Assembly: GCA_963169105.1 (NCBI GenBank)
Contig: OY720632.1
Span: forward strand, 190,030,448 to 190,094,447
Direction of reading: 5' to 3'
DNA length: 64,000 nt
Origin: Ceriagrion tenellum
Lineage: Eukaryota > Arthropoda > Insecta > Odonata > Coenagrionidae
Of this stretch, positions 33,943 to 45,286 are shown piece by piece; position 1 is the stretch's first letter; every line of letters starts with the position of its first letter. The notes below the pieces were generated by a model. That model searched no databases and had not been told where the DNA came from. It saw only the letters and a program-made list of their open reading frames with translations. Both the position numbers and the translations under genes were made by a program.

Positions 33943-35226
33943 AAATTACTAATTCAGGAAACAAATAACGCGGATAATATAATTTTATGGATACTTTTAA
34001 ATGAAATAATAAAAATGGAGTAAAGAAAAGGAATAGATAAATCTCAACTTACCAATTAGTTCCAAAAACAGCACTTAAATAAACAAAAAAGGAAGGAACT
34101 CTTGGAACACGAAACGGACACTTCTGCACTGGTGCAAGGTGACTTCCGAACTGTGGGAGGGTAAAAAAGTAACGGTAGGCGCACTCGGAGCGCTCTAGTG
34201 GCTAGCAGAAGAATGAGATCCCGATGAAATACATGTATATCTTCCGCCTGAGTGGAATTTCCCTCATGACATATATGTATGTCATCCGCACTGAAAGTGT
34301 TAAAGGGAAGATGGCAATGTTTTCATAGTCAGAATATGGCTAAATGTGCAAGGCTGGTGGCTTCATTATTCTCGTGTAGGTTACCCCTGTGACTCATGCG
34401 ATGAGCCATACTTCATATGACAATATTTTGCGGATTATGGCTTCTTCAGGTTGAAGTGTCTTAGCCGTTTATCACAGGTCTTATACATTACAATGTTATA
34501 TTGTTGAGCCTCTCCCCTGATTGGGTCATCTGTTTCAAAATTTGAAATAATCTATTTTAAATGGAAAATTATATTAATTTCTGGGACGGCTATACCCTCG
34601 CAAATTTTTGAAATCTTTTTTTCTATTGTCTCATGAAATGTGGACAGTGGCTGGAGTAAGCGCCACTTTATTCATAGTGAATCCATGGATTTTGAGGATA
34701 GTGACTGTGACAGGTATCCCAATCCTATTTCCCATCATTAAATTGCGTCATTTGTCCGTTCAAGCGCTCAATAAATAAAATTTGGTGCTAATAGCACATG
34801 GCAGTGAGTTGGTACGTGGCGCCATACAAGAGATATAACCAAAAGAAAATTGTTCACATTATGGAAATGCCGCTAACGGTTAAAAATAAAATAAGGAAAA
34901 AATTACCTCAAGCTACCATTTTCCCCATCACTCGAGGTATAAATTATCCACGACTTAAATTTGATAAATAACTGTGTGACTCAGTCACTTGTGAGAGATG
35001 AATGCACTAAAATTCACGCATTTCACACAATTGGTAGATAATTTTCTGCAATGCTGATTTTTTAGGTGTCTACATCAGCAAATAGAGAGCTTTTCCGACA
35101 CAATTTTCTTTCCCCCCAAGGTTTGTAAAAACGAACTCAGATTCTCTGTGGGGACTGGGTCTGAGGTTTGTAATTTTGAAAATTTCATATTTTTGAAACT
35201 TTGTATTTTCGAATAGTGCTATGTTT
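33943..35226. other. intron sequence between the two TTAA elements
   Basis: I recognise no gene here. At about 34200-34303 lies sequence with CATGACATATATGTATGTCA ending in a GTGTTAA terminus, perhaps the right end of a TTAA-type MITE; a related AACACTTTCAATGC end lies at 24056. Confidence 0.5.
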
Positions 35227-36599
35227 TTAAGGCGAAATACGATTGCGTCGAAAACGACTTTACTTCCTGTAGATTGGGGAATTCTCTTAATGAAAAACAA
35301 ATTTCACATTCTAATTAAGTTAGCTGCTAGCTATGTTTCCTAGAGCGTACATTTTGAAATTTTTTTAATTAAGACCTCAAAATTGTAAAATTTGGCTTTA
35401 TTTTTTGCTTTTTACAAAAAATTGTCTCTGGCAGACGTAAACAATATATTCAATGTTAAATTAAAATTAATAAAATGGAAATACGTTGAATACTAAATAA
35501 GTTATTAGGAAAGTCAGAACTAACTGAAAACGCGCCGATCAAGAGCGGCTCTAGCGGCGAAATAGGCAAGCAGGTGAAGGCGCTCGCGGAGATTCGAGGG
35601 GAGGCAATGAGTGGCCACTGGAGGGGAATGAGGGGAAAGCCGCGAGGGGAGGGGAAGGGTATGAAGTTGGAGGGACTTGGTAGGATTGAGCTAGAGTGGC
35701 GTGCAAGAAAAGTTTCGCACTGTGGAGGAGGAACTGAAGACTGGCATCATGCGGCGTTTGACGGCACCACCTTTGACTCGGCGCCTGCTGGCATTCCTAC
35801 TCTCCTGTTCTGAGTTCGCATCCTCTTGTCTTTCTCTCACGGCCAGCTAGACAACTGACTTCACGGCCTCTCTCTGAACGTTTCCCATATAGTAGAATCG
35901 GCCGTTAATACGGCGGTATTGGCCACAAACGGGAGTACTACCTCATCCTAGACGCGACCACCTTACCACCTTCATCGAGGCGCAACAACCCGGCCATATG
36001 GCATAATCTTCGGACGTCCAGGCTGATTGTTTCTCTTATCCAAGCCATACTTACGTACTTTGGTATTGCTTTGCTGAGCTGCCTTGTAGATATGCACTAC
36101 CTTGTGGACTTTCTATCAGTATTGCATTGGCGAGTCCCAAGTACAAAGTCGGAAAATCAATCATTTTGGTTGTTAAAAAATTACTATTCCTATAGGTTAC
36201 TGGTTGTTCTTGCTTGAAGTTAGCGCTAACTTTAATGTATGTTGACGCAGTTCCATAATGTTAGATAATTCAATAATAACTAACGTGTATGTTTAGTTCT
36301 GCTAGCTCTGTTGGAGATGTAGACTCAAGTGTGATGAAAAAAGTACCCGAACTAGTGTCGTATGATAGGCACGTTAAAAAAATGAATACGCGAATCACGT
36401 AGTGAAGCTCTACTTCAAAGCATTGTTCAAGATTGCGGAGGCGAGGCCCATTGTCAAAAGCATTCTAACAAAAGTAAAAATGAGAGTGAAGCAGCTCGCG
36501 GCGATATTATGTATAATCGTACAGAAGAGAATACCGTTGAGTCCCTGGTCGAGGCTTTAAAAAAATGGTCCCAAGCACGTATTTGGATGTCACGCGTCA

Positions 36600-37690
36600 T
36601 GCCGAGACTACTTCTGTCAATCTGTCGACAGGAAGTTGAAGGTTATTACCAAGGATGAAATGGCATGCCTCGAAAAAATTGATGTGGCTATGAAGCCACT
36701 TATTCGAAAATCTGGAAGGTTGATATCACACGAAACCAGTAACAGTGCAGAAAAATTAGTCTTAGGCCGAATTTTATGTTTTAGGCCAAATTTTTCGGCA
36801 GAAAACAAGTGGATAGGGGCAATAGAGAATCATATCAACACAGGAATTTCGGCTCTGGTCTTGATTTCCAACTGGGACCTGTGTGGAGATATTCAACTTG
36901 GGAAACGCTCACAGGCAGAAGTCCCCACAAGCCTGTCAAATTCACTTGTCACGGAAGGCTGAAACGTATAAATGCAGTAAAGTGATTCCTCGCCAAACAA
37001 GACCTAAAACAACGAAAGAAGACAAACACAAATGATGGGACTGGTTACGGTGTAATGTGTCAAAAATTAGACTTGGATGGCGAAGAATATGATAAAGAAG
37101 TAGAAGAATTCATGGACAAATTAAAAGTGACAACAGCTTCTAGAGATCAACTGGAAAAGGACACTAAGGGCCAATCAGAAAAGAAAAGATGGTGGGGGGA
37201 ATGAATTAATCGATTGACTTCATCCACTTTGGACTAATCTGCAAAAAGCGGATGCGGCTTCTGTACGACCGTAAGTTTCAGAATGAAGCAACGCAATACG
37301 AGCAACTTCACGAAAACAAAGCGATAAGGCAGTACGAGGAAATCTCCGGGCGTAAGGTGACTCCTTCAGGGCTGCTCGATGACCTCAAGCGATGTTTCTT
37401 TGCCGCTTCTTTGGATGGCAACGCTGTTGTCGGGGGCATCATTGAGGTAAATGCCCTAATTCTGCAGAACAGTTGGCGTTGGAAGAAGCAGCGAACAAAA
37501 TTTAGTTTTTTTGTCTTGACGAAAGTCTGCAATTAAAAACAAACCGCAATTATTACTTCCAAATTGATGGCCAGCTACATGTTACCGGCGCCCCATTCTG
37601 CGACTTTGTGGTATGGACTAAGGATGATTGCAGAATTAACAGGATTTTAGGGGATGGTGACTTTTGGTCAAAAAAATGGAGCCTAAGTTA
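36600..37690 (+). pseudogene. Mutator-like/YqaJ-like coding remnant, copy 2
   Basis: It aligns with the copy 1 remnant: KVITKDEMACLEKIDVAMKP near 36640, SGLDFQLGPVWRYSTWETL near 36850, a Lys/Glu-rich helix segment (DGEEYDKEVEEFMDKLKVT) near 37077, then the YqaJ-like part HENKAIRQYEEISGRKVTPS, FFAASLDG, GGIIEVN and NYYFQIDGQLHVTG. A one-base loss near 37450 breaks the EVKCP motif, and a TAG stands at the position equivalent to the copy 1 TAG. Confidence 0.7.
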
Positions 37691-39047
37691 AGTCTTTTTG
37701 TAAAGAAATTCTTCTGCCGGAAATAATAGATCCTAGAGTGAGTAGATCAATGGATTTGTGTGAGCCGGAGTTTCCTTCAAAATTATACATTTCTTTCCGT
37801 TTTTGTATGTAAAAAAAGTTACGGAAAATAACCTACTTTCAGCTGTAGAAATCGTTAGTCAATCAGTATAATTGATCAATTTAATCAGTATTTACGAAGA
37901 TTGATTCCTAACACAAGTTTGATGCAGCACCCCACACTCATTTCTCAGGTCTGCCTTCTTCTGAAAGAATATATCATCTGCCTAATATTTTCTCTAATGT
38001 ATTCCATTACTTCCCGACTTCCTCCTTTCTTTCCACTGTGCGACCACTTCATTTTTGAATAGATATTTGCGCCATAGTTTGAGCTGAATAACATTGCCTT
38101 TTCAGATACGAGCAGTTTTTATTAACCACGGTATGCGTACTTGGTAGCTATTTGTGCAACATTGAGATCAATCCATTATATCTACGCCGGTTATGTACTT
38201 ACTACATTAAATGATCATTTAAGGCTTTTCTTTAATTAACTTTTGCAGAAATAATCGTGTGAAGTTAGATAATAAATAAGAGTGCTGCTAGAATAGTTTC
38301 CATTCCACGGTTTGAATTTGGAGCACATTGGAACTGATCTGCAAACTTGAGCGCTGATGAATGGAACAATGTGTACTGACGAATTGTTTGATAGCCTATC
38401 GATACAATTAAGACATAGAAAAAGCCACGGCCGAGTGTTGTGATCGAATCCTTTCAATAAACCCACGTTTTTAAAAGTGCTTGCTATTTATCACTGAGAA
38501 ATTTAAAATGCCCATCAGTTTGGCGCCTTAACAGAATATCAACACAAAAACAATGATCGCCGGAGCCACTGACGAAGTTCTTTTGCCGGAAAGACATCTC
38601 TTGTGACGCTGTTAAATTTGGATTAAAGGCCATTAACAATGCATCTGAGCCGTATTAAGCTTAACCTTAAATATCCATGACATTCCATGTGATTTGAAGA
38701 AAGTACATAATATTCCCGTCCTCAAGGGTGGGAATAAATCACTTGTTGAGAACTAGCGATCTATCAACAAACATCTGTATCCTGTTAATTTCTGGAAAAA
38801 ATTGTTGCTAATTATTTGCGTGGGACGATAATAATTGGCTGTTTAAAACCCAACATGCTTTACTCAAGAGGTAATCCTACGAAACTCATCAATTTGGGAT
38901 CTGTCAGAAAATATACAATTGGTTATATAGGGTTCAAGAAGTAGATGCGGTTGTGCTAGTCCAAGACCTTTAGCAACGTGCCTTACGATAAACTAAAAGA
39001 AAAGATTGGGAAACTAAAAAAAGGATCATATTAGGGAGAGAGACCTT

Positions 39048-39125
39048 ATTCCTCAGGTTTTTTTCAACTGAGGGAAACTTAAAAAGTATTAACAAACAAA
39101 ATTTGTTTGTTAATACTTTTTAATC
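39048..39125. repeat. palindromic insert private to copy 2
   Basis: AAAAAGTATTAACAAACAAA and its reverse complement stand almost back to back (39089-39129), giving a near-perfect stem of about 20 bp. The block is absent from the matching place in copy 1 (about 33323). It is preceded by CCTCAGG...CTGAGG, another short inverted pair. Confidence 0.7.
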
Positions 39126-39786
39126 TTAGTAAGTTCATCTTGGAAACGAACTCTCTGCCGAATCCTATGTCGACGACTGCATTTTCTACGGGAAATACGA
39201 TAGCGATAGTGAAGTTAATTGAATAACAACCAAAAGATAAATAAATGGGTAGTGAAGAAGGAAATAGAATTAATTAGGTATTGCAAAAAGCAAATTATTC
39301 AGCTTCTCAAACGGTAGGGTACGTGCAATAAGGGAAGAATAATAGCAAAGAGAAATAGATAATTTTGGTTTCATGGGGACATAACCAAGATGACTTTCCA
39401 AGCAGCCTAATATTCCAAGGAAAATATCCCTTTGGAAGCGACTGAAAGTTGAGGTGTGTAAGATAACACGCAAGTTGCAACTTGATACTCGGTTCTCGAA
39501 GAAAAATGCGCCAGCTCCAAGACCGAAGCTCGCAGTTGCGTTGGTGTCGGGTTCCGATGTGGATGGAGAGAGGAAGACTTGGAAGGGGAGGGAGGGACTC
39601 TCAAGTTCCACAGTCCGACGTAGTTCCCGATACATGCTTAGGAGGTCGCGCTCACGGCCTGCGTCCGTCGTCCCATCTTGCGAGGGAGATTCACACTAAC
39701 TCGCTGTAGTATTTAGCCTTAACATAGGCTTTTTAATGGGTCTGACAGTTTTGGTTCATATAATCGAAATTTTGTATTTTTTGTAA

Positions 39787-39826
39787 TTTTGGATTTGGAT
39801 TTGAATTTGGATTTGAATTTGGATTA
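39787..39826 (+). repeat. short tandem repeat (TTTGGATTTGAA)n
   Basis: A few copies of a 12 bp unit built from GGATTTG and GAATTTG hexamer-like parts, followed by TCGAGTTTCTACTGTA, which looks like a pogo-type MITE terminus. Confidence 0.6.
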
Positions 39827-40548
39827 TCGAGTTTCTACTGTATTCCTTCCCCACTCTATTATTGAATTATTGATGGTTGTATAACTTGAAGGTGAAGACA
39901 CGGACATTGTTTCCCTCAATTACAATGTGGCCTTCAATACTTGCCAACATAGGGCGTAGACATTGGATAGGGTAGCCTCAGCCTCATGAAATGGTCGGAA
40001 GAAGAGGAAAGGGGATGGGGCCGAGGGTCTTGCCTGCAGCTGAGTAGTGAGGTGACATTGTTTAGCAAGACTCATGTAAGTGCCTTGGGCTGTTTTCAAA
40101 CATGACAAACTGTCCTGCCTTCCCTTCATATCTAGAGCACTTTGGGTAGTGATGACATCAAATTAGCATCACTGCTGATGCTAGAAATGCGAATATTCTC
40201 TATGTGCATAGAGAAGAGACAGAGTGAATGACAAAACAGTCTTTATTTTTCATAATTGAATGTAAAGTTTGGAAAGTACGAAACTTGAAAAGGTTAAGTG
40301 TAGATATTTTGGTTTTGCTAACGAAGTAATACAGAGCCTCTACTGTATCTTTAAGAGGGTTACCTGCTTTTTCCTGCATAATTTTTTTATTGTTATGATT
40401 ACAAATTTCCTTGCAGTGTTCAGTTATGTGTATGTTACAAACTTATTTAAAGTGAATTTTTCATCTAGTAAATTCTCAGAAACTGGCTCTAATTGTAGTT
40501 ATATAGCGCTGAGATAAAATGTATCAGAATTGGAGGTAAAAAAATTTT

Positions 40549-40827
40549 TTTGCCTTCGCAGATGACGTTGCTATATTCGTAGAAGGTTTAAAAGAAGGGA
40601 CAAGTCTAACCAAAATATTTATGGAAGAAATGGCAGAAATAGGATAAAAGATAAATGACTCAAAAACAAAATAAATGCTTGTCTCAAGAACTCCAAGAGA
40701 AAATATATGTTCCCTTCATATAGAGGGGTATAAATTTGAAAAAGTAGACTATTTTAAATACATAGGAGTCATTATATCAAATGAAATCAGAGAAGAACCA
40801 GGGGTACAAGACAGATTTAATTTGTGA
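40549..40827 (+). pseudogene. non-LTR reverse transcriptase fragment
   Basis: The frame reads FAFADDVAIFVEGLKEGTSL, then MEEMAEIG, a stop, KINDSKTK, a stop, MLVSRTPREN and KVDYFKYIGVIISNEI. FADD is the catalytic box of reverse transcriptases, followed by the G-x-KINxxKT and FKYIG segments typical of LINE-type enzymes. The two stops and missing flanks show a decayed fragment inside the giant intron, on the + strand. Confidence 0.8.
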
Positions 40828-41505
40828 AGTCTTTCTGTAACTATATTGAATTCATTTACATGAATTTACTCAACATTTAGTTATTTATGCGTAATCATGA
40901 TGTTTGTCATAAGTCGGTGTATGCATTAAAATGTTCTTCACTGCAGTAGAATTTTGTTTTGCAGCAGATAAAATCTCGGCGTGCTGCTCAAAACCATAGT
41001 TGTGTTTACGGATGTATTTGAACATTATGGCACAAAACAAAATGTATATCCCTTAGATCACATTGCAAAGGCACATCAAACAGTGGAAAAATATCCAGAA
41101 GGAATTTTACCACGCTTGAGATTCCACTGTAAGCATAAGAAAACGTTTGGGCTTGCATGGAAACAGTGAAAATGACATCACAGGTCATTCAGTTGTTTTC
41201 CAAGCATGGTCAGGAACGTTGATAACCTTCAACTTTCTATAGCTTTTAAAAACGAATTTTATACCATTTGATGAACAAACTGTTGAGGGTGAAAACGTTT
41301 AAGTAACAGAATCAGAATATTAAAAGATAAAAATATGTGGAAAATACCCAATTGAGGAGAATAATGTAGAGAATGCTGGAACTGGCTCTGCTAAAGTAAG
41401 ATTATGGATCCCTTGAAGATTCATTATGCATATGATTTCACCTGCTACTCTTTAAGTAACTAATGCCTCATTTACATATTTTGGGCTGTTGCTCTGAACA
41501 TCTAG

Positions 41506-41673
41506 GTGACCCTTGATCGTGTGTGGCCGATTGATAAAGTTACCAGATCTCCTGTCACAGATCCAGAGAGGCTGTCAGCTATGGATTATGAGGGAAAGTT
41601 AAGAAGAGTTTGCGCCCAGATGAGAACTCGCTTTGTGGAATACAGGCCTCAAACCGGATCCTGGGTCTTCAAG
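41506..41673 (+). CDS. Nup98-96: Nup98-96 exon 9 of window: APD core
   Basis: The exon has 56 codons, phase 0 on both sides, acceptor GAACATCTAG and donor GTATGC. It encodes VTLDRVWPIDKVTRSPVTDP, then LSAMDYEGKLRRV and FVEYRPQTGSWVFK. It matches the APD block VTLDGVWPTDK...YEGRL...FKEYRPETGSWVFK almost residue for residue. It completes the fold just before the cleavage segment in exon 10. Confidence 0.98.
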
Positions 41674-42660
41674 GTATGCTCATCCAGATATTTTGAAGAT
41701 ATCTCAACTTCATAGGAAGTGTTTATTGCGGGTTATTTTGATTCGATTTATTTCATAGATATTAAAAAATGGCCGGTAATGGTATATTATGGTGATCCTT
41801 TTGGAACACTGCTGCAAAGAGGAGATATGAAAGTGATTGCCATTCTTTTCCATATAGGAAAAACAAGACCAGGATTTTTTGGGACAATCCTAGCCCAGGA
41901 ACAAGTTGCTTGACAAAATTTATTATAGCTTTTGTTTGGTCTATTATTTAGACCTAAAAATTAGGAATCACATTTTTAAAAACATTGTCTGCACTGTGTG
42001 AATGATATATATTAAGGCATTGCGGTTGTCAAGTTGTTACTTTTTGGAATGTCAAAGAGAGGGACCAGTTAGAAAACTACCAGAGAAAGCTCACTTTTTT
42101 TATTTTGTTGTGATAGTAAAGTTTTTTTTTGTAAAATAATCTTTTAACCTTGTTTTAATGCTACTTAATGTGAGTAAAAGTTTTATATAACATCTTTTAT
42201 GTAGGCTTGTCAGTTAATTCTTAACAAATTTTGTTAACAAAACTTCTACAATACCACATAAATATATAAAACAGACACAATATCCGTAAGTAAATAAAAC
42301 AGACCAGTCTCATAAAAGTCTATTTACTGGTCTTTTATTTATTTATGTGGTGTTGTAAAAGTTTTATGAAAAATTTGTTAACCATGGAATACCACCATGT
42401 GACAAAAGACAGTTTTATTTAGTTAATTCTTTATCGATCTCTGAATTAGAGTCAACACAATTGTTGTGCCAACTGTGGGGTTGATTATTTGAGAAAAATG
42501 TTTGCTAATTTCTGAACTGCAGATGACTGTGGGTATGGGAGCTCAACTGTAAAACTGGTTTTCTGGAATTATGGTAAAGTATTCCCTAGCATATTCAGAT
42601 TTCCATTGATCCATCATCATTTCTATTCTTAACAAGTAGTTGCCATTCCTTTCCATCTAG
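41674..42660 (+). other. intron, 987 bp
   Basis: The intron contains a foldback element (about 42229-42380) and otherwise AT-rich sequence with no recognised content. The 64-codon frame at 41719 matches nothing I know. Confidence 0.8.
42229..42380. repeat. foldback MITE-like element
   Basis: The left arm GTTAACAAAACTTCTACAAT continues into ACCACATAAATA; the right arm, read inward, is GGTTAACAAATTTTTCATAA, then ACTTTTACAACACCACATAA. Arms of about 50 bp with small gaps flank a short centre containing an ACAGACCAGT.../ACTGGTC pair. Confidence 0.65.
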
Positions 42661-42903
42661 GTTGACCACTTCTCGAAATATGGCTTGAGTGACTCTGATG
42701 AGGAAGATTGCCCTCCGTTGGCCGTTGCCCAGGGGGCTGCTGCCGCTGCCACGGCAGCCTCCAACGTCACTGCACCCGGTCCAAATCAGAGAATGACCAA
42801 TGGGGCTGTGAGCAAAAAGATCAAGAGGCTTCCTCTACAACCACAGGATAGTGGAATGACTGGTCACCTTGTTGACGATCAGATGGACCAGTCCATGACT
42901 GAA
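42661..42903 (+). CDS. Nup98-96: Nup98-96 exon 10 of window: cleavage site and Nup96 N-terminus
   Basis: The exon has 81 codons, phase 0, acceptor CCTTTCCATCTAG and donor GTGAGT. It opens with VDHFSKYGLSDSDEED, matching vertebrate VSHFSKYGLQDSDEEE. Autoproteolysis occurs between Phe and Ser of HFS, so the first four codons end Nup98 and the rest begins Nup96. The remainder is an Ala-rich run and a basic patch (SKKIKRLPL), typical of the disordered Nup96 start. All residues of the cleavage triad are present, so the precursor is expected to process normally. Confidence 0.97.
42667..42675 (+). other. Nup98-96: HFS autoproteolysis site codons
   Basis: CAC TTC TCG encode His-Phe-Ser. In Nup98 precursors the Ser attacks the preceding peptide bond, with help from the His, so the chain breaks between 42672 and 42673. 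The triad and the following KYGL are intact here. Confidence 0.93.
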
Positions 42904-43015
42904 GTGAGTGGCAAATTCAAAATTTGCATTCATTGGCTTATTTTATTTTGTGAACATTGTGTGGATTGGGGTTGTGATTTTAATTAGGGATGTATTGTGT
43001 ATGTAGTGATTTAAT

Positions 43016-43502
43016 TAGGGATATGAAGTATCGGCCGATACTTAAGGTATTGGTAGCATCGGTATTGTCAGTCACATCAGTGTTTTCAGATTTTTTCAAT
43101 TTTCAGATTTTTACTGTCAATTCGGCCAATTAAAAGAGGTGTCGAATTCTACCGCCAAAGGGCTTTGGTACGGAATGCCATCAGCTCAGTGTAAGACAGA
43201 GAGCATTTCTTTCGATCACCTTCGTTCACCAAACTTTTTCAGTGAATTTAGTGTTTTGCGTGTGTAATAATGGTGGTTTTGGTAATCTGGTTTCCACCAG
43301 ATATCACCAGTCAGTTTACCATATTTCCACCAGATATCATATTTCCACCAGTATCAACTAGATAGAGCCAGCTTAAAATGTTTGTGGTGGAATAGTGAGT
43401 TTGTATTATATGTAGAATGAATTAGTGTTGGTATCGGTAATGGTGTCGGGGGGAGGAGAATTGGTATCGGTATCGGCTTTGTCTGGTATCAGTCCATCCC
43501 TA
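43016..43502. mobile_element. hAT-like MITE with TATCGG-rich ends
   Basis: The left end TAGGGATATGAAGTATCGG and the right end, read inward as TAGGGATGGACTGATACC, are inverted. GGTATCGG motifs are dense near both ends. Flanks GATTTAAT and ATATTAAT are only partly alike, so the target duplication is uncertain. Confidence 0.55.
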
Positions 43503-44349
43503 ATATTAATCCTAAATCAGGTCCCTTAGGCACTTTGGCCTGTTGGTCGATTGTGCCATCCATGTGGATAAGCTTTTACCCCTCAACACCCATAGCCTTA
43601 CCAAAATACCAAGATGTTCCTAATCCCTTATGTCCATGGACTCCCAAAAAGAATTATCTGAGTACGTGTCCCAGCAGTTGCTATGCAGTCTCACGACAGA
43701 TAAGATATACGTTCCTCTTCTTCCTCACACCATTTGCATTGTATTTAACTTCCGTTCTTATTTTAAAGTGGAGGAGCTTCATCACTTTGTAGTGACAAGT
43801 TAACAGCCCTTTCTTTGTTCTCAAAGTTCTAATTATAAAAGAGGAGATTGTTTTCTATAAATGGAGTTAGATCCATTAATGAACCCTCTGTCCTGCATCA
43901 AGTCTTGAACTAATTGACAGATCTGTAGGTGTATGCTGACTGTATCCTACTCTATACGTCTATGGAGCCCATGACTGCATACTGCTCTTAGAGATGCCTC
44001 GTATGCCCAGGGTACGCCAAGCCATGGAGAAGGTAGGAATAAGAATTGGGGAGGAGGAAAGGAAAAATGCACAGTGTGTTATGATAGAATATAATGAAAT
44101 GATGGATTACTTTGTTTTCCACAAATGGTTCCATTTTTCTTTTCATTATGAAGGAATTCCACTGAGTTACTGCCAATGCCATTAATTCTTATGATGGAAT
44201 ATCTTGGTGTTCTGCTTCTTTATTGTTTTAGTCATTAACCCTTAAAATTGGTGGCACATTGGATTCCGAGGAATGTCACTACTACATCTTAGTTTACTGT
44301 GGATTACATAGATCTCACCCTTATAGTTACATTTCATTCATTCTTCAGT

Positions 44350-44520
44350 ATTAACTGCAATCTGCATTGGATTCAGAGCAACATCAGGAACTTGTCTTAC
44401 TTTCTGCCAATGACATATGTCAATCCAGTCACGACCTATCCTTAAAATCATTGCAATTTTTCATCATCTACAGATCATTGGACGACATTATTTGTCAATA
44501 CCAGCTTCAGAAGTTTCAAG
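44350..44520 (+). repeat. dispersed intronic repeat, copy 2
   Basis: It shares GCAACATCAGGAACTTGTCT and later blocks with 13533-13680 in the same orientation. No family was recognised. Confidence 0.5.
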
Positions 44521-45183
44521 TTATTGGCTGTTTTTCCTGTACAAGAATTAATTAATTGATTTAAACTTAACAGACCTTTAGAAATGAAAGGAAGGTTATT
44601 GCTAGTACTAATTCAAGTTTCATCGGCTTATTTGCTTTTTTTTTAAATCATTATCAAAGGTTTGGTTGTATAGAAGAAATACTTTTTATTGTTTCACTCT
44701 TAAGTTCATTTTTTCCCATACAGTGTCACAGTTCTTGTTCTATCAAAATGCAGTAGTGGAAGTTTATTTTCTTGTGTGTCCATGTTTTAGTTAAGTCCAA
44801 GTTAGTAGGACTTAAAAAAAGTGATAGCCAGTTGATGTCTTTAGTATGCAAAAATGATTTTTTTTGTTTCTTTCAAAAATTAAGTCTGAGCTTCAATATT
44901 CTTGAGAGAAATAAATGCTGCTTAAATTATGTGATAGTATTACAAACTGAGGCCTTAGTTTCTGGCTGAAAGTACTAGGATCCCTAATACCTCTGACTTT
45001 TTAAATTTTGATGTTTATGGACAGGGAAGCGCAACTTACATGGGTGGGTATGGTACTTGAGTTATACAGCAATTAATTTGAGTGAGCCATGGAATTGTCT
45101 GTCTTGGAGTTATTTTTTCAGTAGGTTGATGTCATTTTTTATTCCATTATTGGTTTTAAAATATTCCATTTGAATTGTCTCAG

Positions 45184-45286
45184 GAAGCCTCAATGGATGT
45201 AAGCAGGACTGATGGATGGCCTGTCAATGGCTCTATTTCTTCTCGAGGAAAACGAAATCTGACAGCTATAAGTCCAGAGTCTCAGA
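45184..45286 (+). CDS. Nup98-96: Nup98-96 exon 11 of window: Nup96 N-terminal region
   Basis: The exon has 103 nt, enters in phase 0 and leaves one base of an Asn codon. The acceptor is TTGTCTCAG, the donor GTGAGT. It encodes EASMDVSRTDGWPVNGSISS then RGKRNLTAISPESQ. It falls in the poorly conserved linker of Nup96, and exon status rests on splice sites, phase and a good fit with exons 10 and 12. Confidence 0.82.

Larger units (their letters stand above)
35227..39722 (+). mobile_element. TTAA element (Kolobok-like), copy 2
   Basis: TTAA at 35227-35230 and 39719-39722 flank 4488 bp. The left end GGCGAAATACGATTGCG equals copy 1; the right end read inward is GGCTAAATACTACAGCG. It is collinear with copy 1 throughout, lacks the 4.86 kb insert, and has an extra palindrome at 39048-39125. 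The orientation is the same as copy 1, 1.3 kb away. The coding part is decayed. Confidence 0.8.
18831..41505 (+). other. giant intron, 22675 bp, nested transposons
   Basis: This intron splits the APD coding sequence between GLNRRAQ and VTLDRVWP. It contains nested elements listed separately: Tigger relic, piggyBac, TTAA MITEs, two Kolobok-like copies, a DD82E element and a LINE fragment. Outside them, 23600-24660 carries fragments with TTAA-type ends and small palindromes, 33943-35226 is mostly unassigned, and 39723-40540 and 40830-41505 show only a short tandem repeat of TTTGGATTTGAA type near 39787-39826. Confidence 0.85.
42904..45183 (+). other. intron, 2280 bp
   Basis: The intron holds a hAT-like MITE (43016-43502) and the second copy of the dispersed repeat (44350-44520). 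Otherwise I see no gene. Confidence 0.8.

Noticed and set aside
24664..39722. Segmental tandem duplication of about 4.4 kb
   Set aside because: The similarity stops exactly at TTAA and inverted ends on both sides, and flanks differ, which fits two insertions of one transposon rather than duplication.
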